From positions 1 to 64,000 of the forward strand of contig CAJTZE010000001.1 of NCBI GenBank assembly GCA_910584265.1: a stretch of 64,000 bases of DNA, in the 5' to 3' direction. Each line of letters starts with the position of its first letter. Within the stretch, counting starts at the first letter, position 1. Made by a program: the position numbers and the translations under genes. Below the pieces are notes generated by a model, which was not told where the DNA came from, did not search any database, and saw only the letters and a list, made by a program, of their open reading frames with translations. Positions 1-8,499 of this stretch are shown here, piece after piece. This DNA comes from an uncultured Dorea sp. (lineage in GTDB: Bacteria > Bacillota > Clostridia > Lachnospirales > Lachnospiraceae).

Positions 1-90
1 ATTCCTTACTGGCTGTAAGGGATATTAACCATATTTATATTGTAGTAGAAAGGAGGCGGGGCACGATGAAAAGAAATTCTGTGCCGGCAC

Positions 91-848
91 TATGCCAGGC
101 GTAAGCAAAGAGCAGATTCAGGCGGCGCGGGATCAGCTCTGATGTGATCAGCCGGTGTTTCCGGGACGGGCTGTTCTATGAGGCGCGGTATCATGGCGAG
201 CCGGTCTGTGTGTTTGTGGGAAAGGATGAAGCCGGCAAAGCAAAGTCTGCCTGTATGCGGAGCATTGCCGGCAGCCTTAGGAAAGATGTTTACGGCAGCG
301 ACAAGGAATACAGCTTCTGCTATCCACCCCGGAATCCGGACAGCCGGCATGTTGCAGTGTTTGAGGCGCCCATTGACGCCCTCTCCCATGCCGCGCTGCA
401 GGAGTTAGAAGGCTGGAAATGGGACGGCTACCGGCTGTCCCTGGGCGGCACTTCCCATGTGGCGCTGATTGCATTTTTGAAACGCCGCCCGGAAATCCGG
501 CGCGTCAGCCTCTACATGGACAATGATCTTGGCGGCCTTAAAAATGCCAGGAGGATCAAGGCAATGCTCCATGAAGATCAGCGGTTCAGACATATCCGGG
601 TGGGAATCAACCCACCCCGCACAGGGAAGGACTACAACGAAATGCTGCTCCATGTTGCAGAACATATGAAAGGCCGGCATTCTGTAGCAGCCAGTGCAGA
701 AAATGAAGCGCTGAGCTGCGAGAGTATGCTGAGATGGGAGAGGCAGCGTCATAATAAGCTTGGGAAATATATAGAGAGCATAAGCCGCAGTGTCAGTACA
801 GAAGTGAAAAAGTATGCATGGTTTAATGCGCATATCTGGGGATTATAA
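91..848 (+). pseudogene. DUF3991/Toprim protein of an integrative element, internally deleted
   Basis: The open part from about position 105 to the stop at 848 matches the back half of DUF3991-Toprim proteins carried on Gram-positive integrative elements: RGISSDVISRCF, then an FVGKDEAG stretch, GSDKEYSF, and a Toprim-like YMDNDLGG. The front of the same family is recognisable at 91-141 in another frame, MPGVSKEQIQAAR followed at once by a stop. Intact members have well over 100 residues between these two blocks, including a zinc-ribbon-like part, so an out-of-frame internal deletion has joined the ends. A GTG at 144 could start a 234-residue product, but it has no good ribosome site and begins inside a conserved block. 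The intact family is thought to act in element replication or maintenance. No neighbouring transfer gene remains, so this looks like a scar. Confidence 0.8.
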
Positions 849-987
849 AAGCAAAGGACTTGCAAGGAGAAAACAAAGGAAGTATAGTATAAAAAGACGT
901 TGAACTGATATATCTGATACACATCTGGCAGTTTCTGCCACTATAATTCCTACAATAAATTTACGCCGCCTACAAGGATAAATATTA

Positions 988-1016
988 TTGATAGAATATA
1001 ATATAAGTAATATAAT
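988..1016 (+). promoter_or_regulatory. Promoter of the VanZ-like gene
   Basis: TTGATA at 988-993, a 17-base spacer, and a perfect TATAAT at 1011-1016, in very AT-rich DNA about 80 bases before the VanZ-like start. A weaker pair (TTGCAA, 17 bases, TATAGT) lies near 857-885. Otherwise the 849-1095 gap shows no gene. Confidence 0.6.
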
Positions 1017-1095
1017 AACATTACAAACACGTATAAACAATTAGTATATAAATTGGCAGATCACAATCAGAATTTACTTATGGAGGAGTGGAAAA

Positions 1096-1698
1096 ATGTT
1101 GCTTATGACGATAATTCCGATTATTTTAACATTAGGGCCGGTAATCATTTATCAGGCCGTACAATTTTTATGGGGAAGAAGAACCACGGCGTTTCACTGC
1201 ATATGGACGTATATTATGATGCTCTATATACGGCTTGTCTTTTCTGTGACGGGGATAGGCTCTATATGGGATATCTTTGCAAAAGGAGGGGCGGCAACGC
1301 TTCGGGAGGCGCATATCAGCCTGATTCCGTTTCAGTCGGCGGGGCTGTTTACCTATTGTATGAATATAATTATGTTTATGCCGCTTGGTTTTTTGCTGCC
1401 GTATATATGGAAAAATTATAGGAATCCTTTGAAGACGGCTCTAACAGGACTGTTGTTTTCTGCCTTGATTGAAGCTGCTCAACTGCCTACAAGCCGCCTT
1501 GCGGACATTGATGATCTGATGATGAATACGCTGGGGGCGGTTTTGGGCTATATGGTATGGAGAGCGGTCGGGCGGCATTTCTTCAACAGGAAGGAAGACC
1601 AGCGGACGATTTCGCTGGGTAATTCGGAGCCGGTTATCTATATAGTTTCAGCCTGCGTATGTACGTTTTTATTATATAGCTGGAAGTGGTTTATATAG
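1096..1698 (+). CDS. VanZ-family membrane protein
   Basis: A 200-residue integral membrane protein with about five hydrophobic segments. The VanZ signature is clear: NIIMFMPLGFLLPYIW in the middle, then EAAQLP, a DIDDLMMNTLGAVLGY stretch that ends the core domain, and a last segment near the C-terminus. VanZ was first known from teicoplanin resistance in van clusters, but most chromosomal VanZ-like proteins have no proven role, and no van genes lie nearby, so I would not infer glycopeptide resistance. The start is set by GGAGG at 1082-1086, nine bases before the ATG. It stands alone behind its own promoter, beside the mobile-element scar. Confidence 0.85.
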   Translation: MLLMTIIPIILTLGPVIIYQAVQFLWGRRTTAFHCIWTYIMMLYIRLVFSVTGIGSIWDIFAKGGAATLREAHISLIPFQSAGLFTYCMNIIMFMPLGFLLPYIWKNYRNPLKTALTGLLFSALIEAAQLPTSRLADIDDLMMNTLGAVLGYMVWRAVGRHFFNRKEDQRTISLGNSEPVIYIVSACVCTFLLYSWKWFI

Positions 1699-1752
1699 TA
1701 GGAGAGAAATATATATTCGGGATATTTGAAGTCTCCGAAATTTAGCTGATTT

Positions 1753-2487
1753 CTAATCGGAATACAAATAGTTTATATATTTCACTGCTATATCTGCGTG
1801 CGGAGCATTTCTGATCACACCAAGATACAAGTCATTTTTAAAACCCGCCTGCTTAAATAGCCCTTTTTGCGAAATATTAAGTCCCATGGGATACTCTTTG
1901 GTAACAGCCTGATAGGTTAGGGTTTCATCTGTCGGTAGCTCTTCAGAATTGTCTGTCAATATGACGGTATTGGTTACAAGATATGGCTTTAATTCTTTAT
2001 AAGCACCCGGATCCAAATCCTGAAGCAGCTCTTCCAGATTACATAGATATCCGTTCGATGAAAATGCATCAAATGCTTCTTTATTCATAAGGGCAATATC
2101 CAGTTGTTCGCTGTCAATTGAAGCGATAATTTTAATGCGGGAAGCATAGGTGTATTCATGGTTGGGATCATCTTGGTCACTGGCCAGATACAATCCCTTA
2201 TACAATTGAACTGCATTTTGGGAAGAACCTGCATCTATAAAATCCAGAAAACCATCGCTGAGCTGTACGCTGTTCTGATCGTCTACGGATACGTTAACAA
2301 GAGCGGCATAGAGAATGATATCCTTTTTGCTAAGATGGCCGTAAACGTTATATCCGATGATATATAAGAAGATGAAACATACCACAATTGGGAATTTATA
2401 ATAATCCCAGATATACTGTAATTTCTGTCCGCCATGAAGCCGTTTCCATTTTTCTTTTTTTGAAGTTGTAGTTTCTGTAAATTTCAT
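1753..2487 (-). CDS. Membrane-anchored protein of unknown function
   Basis: 244 residues. A charged, Lys-rich N-terminus (about 1-33) precedes one membrane helix around 34-52 (FPIVVCFIFLYIIGYNVYG), and the rest is a soluble domain predicted to lie outside the membrane. The end, HADIAVKYINYLYSD, and the general layout resemble unassigned single-pass proteins I associate with Lachnospiraceae; I recognise no catalytic motif. The start has AGGA about ten bases upstream. The 3' end faces the VanZ-like gene across about 50 bases, where a weak TCCGA/TCGGA hairpin (about 1734-1761) could end both transcripts. It lies upstream of no obvious partner. Confidence 0.7.
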   Translation of the reverse strand: MKFTETTTSKKEKWKRLHGGQKLQYIWDYYKFPIVVCFIFLYIIGYNVYGHLSKKDIILYAALVNVSVDDQNSVQLSDGFLDFIDAGSSQNAVQLYKGLYLASDQDDPNHEYTYASRIKIIASIDSEQLDIALMNKEAFDAFSSNGYLCNLEELLQDLDPGAYKELKPYLVTNTVILTDNSEELPTDETLTYQAVTKEYPMGLNISQKGLFKQAGFKNDLYLGVIRNAPHADIAVKYINYLYSD

Positions 2488-2529
2488 AAGTACATTTTCC
2501 TAGTGTATCATTGATATTTAACATATCAG

Positions 2530-2551
2530 TCACCTCTATTATGAGGTGACA
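2530..2551. repeat. Perfect 8-bp inverted repeat at the transposase stub end
   Basis: GTCACCTC (2530-2537), loop TATTAT, GAGGTGAC (2544-2551). The stop codon of the transposase remnant lies inside it. There is no T-run on either side, so it is not a standard terminator. It may be a leftover of an element end. Confidence 0.5.
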
Positions 2552-2722
2552 GATGAAATTATCGGATAAAGTGATATCAGCTTTTCTCTGGCATCTCCTG
2601 TTTGGAAATGCCGCCGTATTTTAGCTTCATCACGATTGCGCTCTGTTTCCCATGCAGATAGTTCGATTTTAAGTCTGACGATTGTATCTATACGTCGTGA
2701 CAAACTGTAATTAAAAGCTTTT
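2540..2722 (-). pseudogene. C-terminal stub of an IS630-type transposase
   Basis: Reading leftward, an open frame encodes YSLSRRIDTIVRLKIELS, AWETERNRDEAKIRRHF, QTGDAREKLISLYP and then stops. This fits the C-terminal end of IS630-family transposases, whose last 50 residues typically read LxRRI...L..E...AWE.xRN...A....F.T.DAR.KL..LYP. The DDE catalytic region is absent, no start is present, and the frame simply runs into the 3' end of the DUF624 gene, so it is a dead fragment. It is too short and frame-interrupted to appear as an ordinary gene. The assignment is from motif memory only. Confidence 0.7.
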
Positions 2723-2728
2723 AAGAAT

Positions 2729-3376
2729 TTACTGTAATTCTGGGGCAGGTTTCTTGTTCTCCTCTGATTTCTCCTGACAGAGAAGCAGAATGTTGGACAA
2801 CAAATAAGAGCAGAGCAGCGCGCAGAGTCCTTCGCCGAAGATGACGGCCGGGGTAAAAAAACGGACTATAATCAGCAGCATCAAAAAATAAATTACGGCC
2901 ATAGCTATGGTACACAGTAAAAACCGGATGCCCATAAACAGCGCATTTTTAAACATGGCGCCGATAGTGTTATCAAATCTTGCCAGAAGCGGGAAGATAT
3001 ACATCAGGACAACGGCATAGGCCGCTATGGCTATGAGAAGAAATGCCGTACAAAGAGTCCAAAATACATTTTCAAACCGCAGGTGATACAGGGCATATCC
3101 ATCGATACCAAGGATGATCCCAAGGCATAAAAGAATCAGCCAGATGACGGTACCCTGTTTCAGATTTTCTTTGAAGGAATGGAAGAAAGCTTTTGTGAGA
3201 TTTCCCTCTTCATTCTTTGCTATTTTCAATGTAACATAGAAAAGCGCAGTGGTTGACGCGCCAATCGTTACAATAGGAATGCAGCAAATAAACCATAAAA
3301 TATTCAGATAAACGCTGTAAACGATTTTGTTGATAAGCCTCATAACTGGGCCATCCAGATTCAATAAATTATTCAT
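2729..3376 (-). CDS. YesL-like DUF624 membrane protein
   Basis: 215 residues with about five hydrophobic segments, starting MNNLLNLDGPVMRLINKI and carrying the IPIVTIGASTTALFYVTL block near residues 33-51 that marks DUF624 (YesL). YesL proteins are commonly encoded beside CUT1-type sugar ABC transporters of the LplB/YtcP/LipO kind, and that is so here: the transporter operon starts across the divergent promoter region. Its biochemical role is unknown. The start is well set by GGAGG eight bases upstream. It follows lacI by 62 bases in the same direction and probably shares its transcript. The 3' end abuts the transposase stub. Confidence 0.85.
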   Translation of the reverse strand: MNNLLNLDGPVMRLINKIVYSVYLNILWFICCIPIVTIGASTTALFYVTLKIAKNEEGNLTKAFFHSFKENLKQGTVIWLILLCLGIILGIDGYALYHLRFENVFWTLCTAFLLIAIAAYAVVLMYIFPLLARFDNTIGAMFKNALFMGIRFLLCTIAMAVIYFLMLLIIVRFFTPAVIFGEGLCALLCSYLLSNILLLCQEKSEENKKPAPELQ

Positions 3377-3438
3377 AGTCTTTCCTCCTGCTGTTTTGCA
3401 GTGATCTCTTTATTTTTCTGCATTTGGTTAATGTTGAG

Positions 3439-4509
3439 TTAATCCCCTGTTGATTCTCTGTAAATCAATGTAGTTTCCGTGTGTACGCTCCGGTAATTTA
3501 ATGAAGGCTCTTTAATACGCGACATCAATAGATTGACGGCAGAAAACCCCATAATCTGACTGTGTATATGGATGGTAGTAAGCGCGGGGGTGACGATTTT
3601 GGCTTCCGGTGAATCGTCAAATCCGCACAAATATACATCCTGAGGAGCGGAATATCCTAATTTTTTCAATGCTTGTATTACGTTGATAGCAATGGAGTCA
3701 TTGGTGCATAGGAACACATCTGGCAGGGATTTTAACATCTGTAGGCATTCTGTCAGATATTCACGGTAATCTTCGGCTGTCGGATTGCGGATGCCGGCTT
3801 TGTTTTTGGTAATACAATATTCATCGGGACAGGGGAGTCCCGACAGATACATAGCGTTTCGGTAGGCTGTGTATCGTTCATAAAAAGACTGGCAGTGCAT
3901 ATGCTCGCCGATAAATCCTATCTTTGTCTTTCCTCGTCGGATCATTTCTTTGATAAACAGGTAGATATTGGATTGATTGTCCATACTCAAAATATCTGCT
4001 TCCAATGACTCGCGAAAGCAGGGCGCGGGAGAATCTATAAGAAGAACCGGAAGCCCCAGATCACAGATCATTTTACTGTAGTTATAATCAAACATTTCAA
4101 TACAGGCAATACCGGCGGTACGTTCTCTTGAAAATGATGCGGGAAGCGTCAGGGAATCTACCTCGTCGGAAAGAACCCGGTGCATAGTCAGCGTGTATCC
4201 AAGCGCTGAAAGTTCTTTTTGAAATTTGTCCAGCATAACGGTTGCAAAGTGGGAGTTTCCTATAATGTTGGCAAAAAACAGTGCAATTTCATCCTTTTGT
4301 TTGGGTGTAGAAAGCGTGAGTATAGGTTTGGATGAATCAGTTACTGTTACATATGAAAATTGCTTGTAACCCATTTCTGCTGCTTTCTTTAGTACTTTAT
4401 CCCGGGTTGAATCAGCCAGAATACCAGTGTTATTGATTGCCTTTGAAACGGTATTGCGAGAAATACCAAGTTCGTCTGCGATATCTTGAATAGTAACTCT
4501 TGTGCTCAT
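3439..4509 (-). CDS. LacI-family transcriptional regulator of the fructan locus
   Basis: 356 residues. The N-terminal helix-turn-helix is textbook LacI: TIQDIADELGISRNTVSKAIN at residues 6-26, followed by the hinge helix and a periplasmic-binding-like sensor domain, with FLCTNDSIAINVIQALK and DVYLCGFDDSPEA near the C-terminal half. It is divergent from the ABC transporter and GH32 genes, so it most likely senses a fructose-containing sugar and controls both directions from the 4510-4893 region. That is inference from position. AAAGGAGG six bases before the ATG fixes the start. The gene has its own consensus promoter. Confidence 0.92.
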   Translation of the reverse strand: MSTRVTIQDIADELGISRNTVSKAINNTGILADSTRDKVLKKAAEMGYKQFSYVTVTDSSKPILTLSTPKQKDEIALFFANIIGNSHFATVMLDKFQKELSALGYTLTMHRVLSDEVDSLTLPASFSRERTAGIACIEMFDYNYSKMICDLGLPVLLIDSPAPCFRESLEADILSMDNQSNIYLFIKEMIRRGKTKIGFIGEHMHCQSFYERYTAYRNAMYLSGLPCPDEYCITKNKAGIRNPTAEDYREYLTECLQMLKSLPDVFLCTNDSIAINVIQALKKLGYSAPQDVYLCGFDDSPEAKIVTPALTTIHIHSQIMGFSAVNLLMSRIKEPSLNYRSVHTETTLIYRESTGD

Positions 4510-4605
4510 ACAAGCCTCCTTTTTGCTTTTAAAATTGAGGTATATTATACAGGCTTATTTTCATAAGAGCTGTAGATTACTGTTTGTTTCTATAACTACA
4601 ATTCC

Positions 4606-4634
4606 ATTATAATGCACAAACATCTATGTGTCAA
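4606..4634 (-). promoter_or_regulatory. Consensus promoter of lacI-yesL (leftward)
   Basis: On the minus strand TTGACA (4634-4629), exactly 17 bases, then TATAAT (4611-4606): both hexamers are perfect. The start of transcription would be near 4599, giving a leader of roughly 90 bases. A copy of the AAATGTAAAA repeat overlaps the outer edge of the -35. Confidence 0.85.
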
Positions 4635-4762
4635 ATGTAAAAATATGAAATAGTCTATTTTGTAATCATAATTAATCTTTTTTAGGGCGGTTTGTACAGA
4701 ATAATAGAAATGTAAAAAAATAATTATGCAAATGCAATATAAAATATTGACTAAATGTAAAA
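4633..4762 (+). repeat. Three copies of AAATGTAAAA between the divergent promoters
   Basis: Identical decamers at 4633-4642, 4708-4717 and 4753-4762, spaced 75 and 45 bases. The first overlaps the -35 of the leftward lacI promoter and the third begins at the base after the -35 of the rightward transporter promoter. A degraded inverted copy, TTTTACAAAT, is at 4801-4810. The placement suggests regulator binding, but AT-richness makes chance copies possible. Confidence 0.5.
4648..4660. promoter_or_regulatory. 13-bp palindrome, possible LacI operator
   Basis: AAATAG-T-CTATTT is a perfect palindrome with a single-base centre, 14 bases outside the lacI -35. LacI-family operators are often palindromes but usually have a central CG, which this lacks. 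Confidence 0.35.
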
Positions 4763-4775
4763 TTAGTAGTATAAA
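4747..4775 (+). promoter_or_regulatory. Promoter of the sugar ABC transporter-GH32 operon
   Basis: TTGACT (4747-4752), 17 bases, TATAAA (4770-4775). Transcription would start near 4783, giving a leader of about 110 bases to the first permease start at 4894. The 4510-4893 gap holds only these two promoters and their repeats. Confidence 0.75.
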
Positions 4776-4893
4776 AATAATAGGCAAATCTCAATACATA
4801 TTTTACAAATGCACAAAATAGGCGTATGGGAGGAGGGGGATGAGAGTAGGCAGATGCATAAGATGGAAGGGATTTGACAGAAAGGAGGAACAT

Positions 4894-5844
4894 ATGAAAA
4901 CTAATTCAAAAACTGTTGCAAATGGAAAGCAGGGGAACACAGATGCAGGATTACACAATACACTCGTGTATATCAGACAGCACTGGCAGCTTTATTTGAT
5001 CTTTTTAATGCCGGCAGTATTGCTGACTCTGGTTTTCAAATACGCGCCTATGAGCGGTATTCTGATTGCCTTTCAGGATTACAATCCATTTAAAGGCGTT
5101 TCTGGAAGCGAGTGGGTAGGGCTGAAGCATTTTACAAGGTTCCTGCACTCCCCTGACTTTATGAGCTATCTCGTAAATACTTTAAAGCTGAGTGTATACA
5201 GCCTGCTGTGGGGATTTCCGGTTCCTATTATACTGGCGCTCTTGTTAAATCGAATCCAGAGTACAGGGATTAAGAAAAAGATACAGTTAGTACTTTATCT
5301 GCCAAACTTTGTATCAGTCATTGTACTTTGTGGTATTGTCCGGATTTTTCTGTCCGTAACGGGTCCGGTAAATCTTTTATTAGGAACTGATATTAATTTT
5401 ATGACAATGCCGGAGGCATTTCGTTCTATTTACATCATCAGCGGTATCTGGCAGGGAGCAGGCTGGGCTTCCATCATGTACACGGCTTCTTTATCCAATG
5501 CAAGTCAGGAGTTAAGGGAGGCGGCGGTTATGGACGGGGCAAATATCCTGCAACAGATCCGTACGGTAGAATGGCCTGCAATTAAGGATATGGTAGTGAT
5601 CCAGTTTATTCTACAGGCGGGAAATATTATGAGTATCGGCTTTGAGAAGGCCTATGCATTGCAGACAGATTTGAACCTTCCGGCTTCTGAGATTATCGCG
5701 ACTTATGTATATAGAAAAGGTTTAATTGACGGGGATTACAGTTTTTCAACGGCGGTTGGCTTGTTCAATACTGTAATTAATGTCATTCTTCTGATTGCCG
5801 TAAATAAAATCGTGGCGAAGATGAATGACGGACAGGGATTATAA
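4894..5844 (+). CDS. Sugar ABC transporter permease, LplB type (CUT1)
   Basis: 316 residues from the ATG at 4894, chosen because AAAGGAGG sits at 4881-4888; an upstream ATG at 4840 has no ribosome site. Six membrane spans are expected, beginning with HWQLYLIFLMPAVLLTLVF, and the cytoplasmic coupling motif EAAVMDGAN-x6-IRTVEWPAI is present about residues 209-228. LplB-type permeases pair with a YtcP-type partner and a large lipoprotein to import di- or oligosaccharides. The next gene is that partner, 15 bases away. No ATPase gene is in the operon; such systems usually borrow a shared MsmX/MsmK-like ATPase encoded elsewhere. Confidence 0.92.
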   Translation: MKTNSKTVANGKQGNTDAGLHNTLVYIRQHWQLYLIFLMPAVLLTLVFKYAPMSGILIAFQDYNPFKGVSGSEWVGLKHFTRFLHSPDFMSYLVNTLKLSVYSLLWGFPVPIILALLLNRIQSTGIKKKIQLVLYLPNFVSVIVLCGIVRIFLSVTGPVNLLLGTDINFMTMPEAFRSIYIISGIWQGAGWASIMYTASLSNASQELREAAVMDGANILQQIRTVEWPAIKDMVVIQFILQAGNIMSIGFEKAYALQTDLNLPASEIIATYVYRKGLIDGDYSFSTAVGLFNTVINVILLIAVNKIVAKMNDGQGL

Positions 5845-5859
5845 GGAGGTGCATGCGAA

Positions 5860-6759
5860 ATGAAGAAAAAGAGTGTATTTAAAAGATATTCCAGGCAGGA
5901 TAAGCTGCTTTTGACAATCGGGTATGTGCTTTTGGGTTTATTCGTGATTGCAATTATTGTGCCAATGATCTACATTATCGTGGCATCCTTTATGGATCCA
6001 ATTACGCTGCAGAATAAAGGAATTACATTTGATTTCAGCAAATGGACAACGACGGCTTATGAACGTGTTATGACAAACAGCCAGATTTGGATAGGTTTTA
6101 AAAATGCGATTGTTTATTCTGTAATGTTTACGGTTGTTTCTGTAGTAGTTACGCTTCTGGCGGCTTATCCTCTATCAAGAGCAGACTTTAGGGGGAAAGG
6201 ATTTTTTAATGTTTTATTCATGATTACCATGTTTTTCGGCGGCGGCCTGATTCCTACATACTTGGTAGTGAGCAGCCTGGGACTCGTTGACAGTATGTGG
6301 GCAGTCATTCTCCCGGGAGCGTTCAGCGTCTGGAATATGACGATTGCAAGAACCTATTATAGAGGGATTCCTCAGGAACTCCGGGAAGCGGCAGACGTGG
6401 ACGGTGCGAGTGAACTGACATTTTTCTTTAAAATCCTGCTTCCGGTATGTACGCCTGTAATTGCGGTGCTTACTTTATGGCAGTTTGTTGCAATGTGGAA
6501 TAGCTATTTTGATGCGATGATTTACCTGAATGATTCTGCAAGGCAGCCGCTGCAGTTGGTGTTGCGATCTATACTGATTCAGAATCAGCCGGAATCCGGG
6601 ATGATTTCAGATATGCAGAGTACGGCGGCGCGGGCACAGTTAGCTGAGCTTTTGAAATATGCAACCATTATTATTTCCAGTTTACCGCTTTTGATCATGT
6701 ATCCGTTTTTCCAGAAATATTTCGACAGCGGAATCATGGCTGGCGCTGTAAAAGGTTAA
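5860..6759 (+). CDS. Sugar ABC transporter permease, YtcP type (CUT1)
   Basis: 299 residues, about six spans. LLTIGYVLLGLFVIAIIVPMIY opens the first helix, the family signature GGGLIPTYLVVSSLGLVDS falls near residues 127-145, and the EAA coupling loop ELREAADVDGASE lies near residues 173-185. It forms the heterodimeric channel with the preceding LplB-type permease. AAGGAGG about ten bases before the ATG supports the start, and the gap to the first permease is only 15 bases, so the two are surely co-transcribed. Confidence 0.92.
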   Translation: MKKKSVFKRYSRQDKLLLTIGYVLLGLFVIAIIVPMIYIIVASFMDPITLQNKGITFDFSKWTTTAYERVMTNSQIWIGFKNAIVYSVMFTVVSVVVTLLAAYPLSRADFRGKGFFNVLFMITMFFGGGLIPTYLVVSSLGLVDSMWAVILPGAFSVWNMTIARTYYRGIPQELREAADVDGASELTFFFKILLPVCTPVIAVLTLWQFVAMWNSYFDAMIYLNDSARQPLQLVLRSILIQNQPESGMISDMQSTAARAQLAELLKYATIIISSLPLLIMYPFFQKYFDSGIMAGAVKG

Positions 6760-6784
6760 GCGGAAACAGGTAAGGAGGCAGATT

Positions 6785-8458
6785 ATGAAATATAAATATG
6801 GAAAGCGAATAATAGCGGCAGCGCTTGTGGCAATTATGGCGGTTTTACTTGCAGGCTGCGGAGGCAAAAAAGAGATTAATGATGGAACATTCCGTCCAGT
6901 AGATGAGGCGGAGCTTCAATTTCCCCTGAAGGAAAAGACAACTCTGTCAGGAATGATAAGTTATCCTGCCAACACAGAATCAGAGCCGAATAATAGGACA
7001 ATCTTTAAGCGGCTTCAGGAACAGACCAATGTAGAAATTGACTGGACGGCAATTCAGGCAGACCAGTGGGCAGATAAGATATCTTTGAATATGTCAGATC
7101 CGAATAAATTGACAGATTTTATATTTACTGCTGGATTTACAGATAGTAATCTGCTAAGATATGCAGAGTACGGAGCGATTATTCCGCTGGAGGAATATAT
7201 TGACTCCTATATGCCGAATCTGAAATCTGTTTTCGACAAATATCCGGAATACAGGGTTATGTGTACGGATGTCAACGGTCATATCTGGGCGCTGCCATGG
7301 ATTGAGCAGCTTGGGTCTGGAAAAACGGCAATCCAGACAATTGATAATATGAGCTTTATCAATAAGAAATGGCTGGATTTTCTGGATTTGGAAGTACCGG
7401 AAAATGTGGATGAATTTGAAGAGGTTCTGATTGCATTTCGTGACCATGGAGCGGAGCTTCAGAAGGAATTTGGGATAGAAGGAAGTATCATTCCGATGTC
7501 CTGCATCATAAATGACCCCGGACAGGATCCCGCAGTATTGATTAATGGATTCGGCGAGGGCTACGGCGATGCGGACAAAGACAGACATATCGTGGTCACG
7601 GATAACCGGGAGGTTATTTGTAGTGCCGTACAAGATGGCTATAAGGCGGGAATTGAGTGGCTGCACAAGCTGTATGAGGAGAAGCTGATCGATCCGGAAG
7701 CCTTTACACAAGAGTGGTCTACCTATGTATCGAAAGGAAAATCAGGGCGCTACGGAGTCTGCTTTAGCTGGGATGTGGGAAATGTTGATAATCTGAATGA
7801 CTGGGTGCCGCTTCCGGTTCTGACGGCAGATACAAGGAATCTGACGCCTACCAACGGTTCTTTTACCAGTGGATTCGACCGCGGACGCTGCGTGGTTACT
7901 TCGGTAGCAGAGAATCCGGCGCTGGTATGCGCATGGCTTGACCAGATGTATGCGCCGATGCAGTCGCCGCAAAATAACTGGGGAACATACGGTGAAGACG
8001 ACGATTTTGATATTTTTGAAATGGGTAAAAATGCCGATGGAGAAGACATGCTCAAACATGCACCACTGGGAGATGCTTCTCCGGTAGAGGTAAGAGAGGC
8101 GGAAGCAGTAGGCGGGCCGCTGGCAGTTCTGGATGAGTATTACGGTGTATATGTAACCTGCCCGGATGATGCACAGTACCGTCTTGACTGGATAGAAGAA
8201 TATTATACCCCCGATATGCATAGGGAGTATGTATATCCAAATATATTTATGAGCCGTGATGATACAGAGACGTTATCCAATTTACAGGCGGATATTAAAA
8301 AGGCAATCAATGCAAAAAAAGCAGACTGGATTATGAATGGATTTACCGATAAGGATTGGAACAAATATCTGGAAGATCTGGAAGCATACGGACTGAGTGA
8401 ATATCTTGAGCTGTTCCAGACTTATCTGGATTCTTATTATGAAAGTACAGGAAAATAA
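6785..8458 (+). CDS. Extracellular solute-binding lipoprotein of the sugar ABC transporter
   Basis: 557 residues. A positively charged start and hydrophobic stretch end in the lipobox LLAGC, so Cys25 should be lipidated and the protein tethered on the outer face of the membrane. Its length (over 500 residues) and pairing with LplB/YtcP permeases fit the large LipO-like binding proteins rather than the ~420-residue MalE type. Aromatic-rich stretches such as HIWALPWIEQLG and NKKWLDFLDLEVPENVDEF are typical of this group. With GH32 downstream, the ligand is probably a fructo-oligosaccharide or sucrose-type sugar; that is inferred from context. AAGGAGG precedes the ATG by seven bases. Confidence 0.9.
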   Translation: MKYKYGKRIIAAALVAIMAVLLAGCGGKKEINDGTFRPVDEAELQFPLKEKTTLSGMISYPANTESEPNNRTIFKRLQEQTNVEIDWTAIQADQWADKISLNMSDPNKLTDFIFTAGFTDSNLLRYAEYGAIIPLEEYIDSYMPNLKSVFDKYPEYRVMCTDVNGHIWALPWIEQLGSGKTAIQTIDNMSFINKKWLDFLDLEVPENVDEFEEVLIAFRDHGAELQKEFGIEGSIIPMSCIINDPGQDPAVLINGFGEGYGDADKDRHIVVTDNREVICSAVQDGYKAGIEWLHKLYEEKLIDPEAFTQEWSTYVSKGKSGRYGVCFSWDVGNVDNLNDWVPLPVLTADTRNLTPTNGSFTSGFDRGRCVVTSVAENPALVCAWLDQMYAPMQSPQNNWGTYGEDDDFDIFEMGKNADGEDMLKHAPLGDASPVEVREAEAVGGPLAVLDEYYGVYVTCPDDAQYRLDWIEEYYTPDMHREYVYPNIFMSRDDTETLSNLQADIKKAINAKKADWIMNGFTDKDWNKYLEDLEAYGLSEYLELFQTYLDSYYESTGK

Positions 8459-8499
8459 GTAATAGGAATTATAGTATTTAGATGAAAGGGAATGTGATT

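Noticed and set aside
1053..1421. Rightward frame overlapping the VanZ-like gene
   Set aside because: The overlapping VanZ frame has both the ribosome site and family motifs.
1096..1698. Glycopeptide resistance from VanZ
   Set aside because: No vanHAX-type or regulator genes are near; lone VanZ-like proteins are common and unproven.
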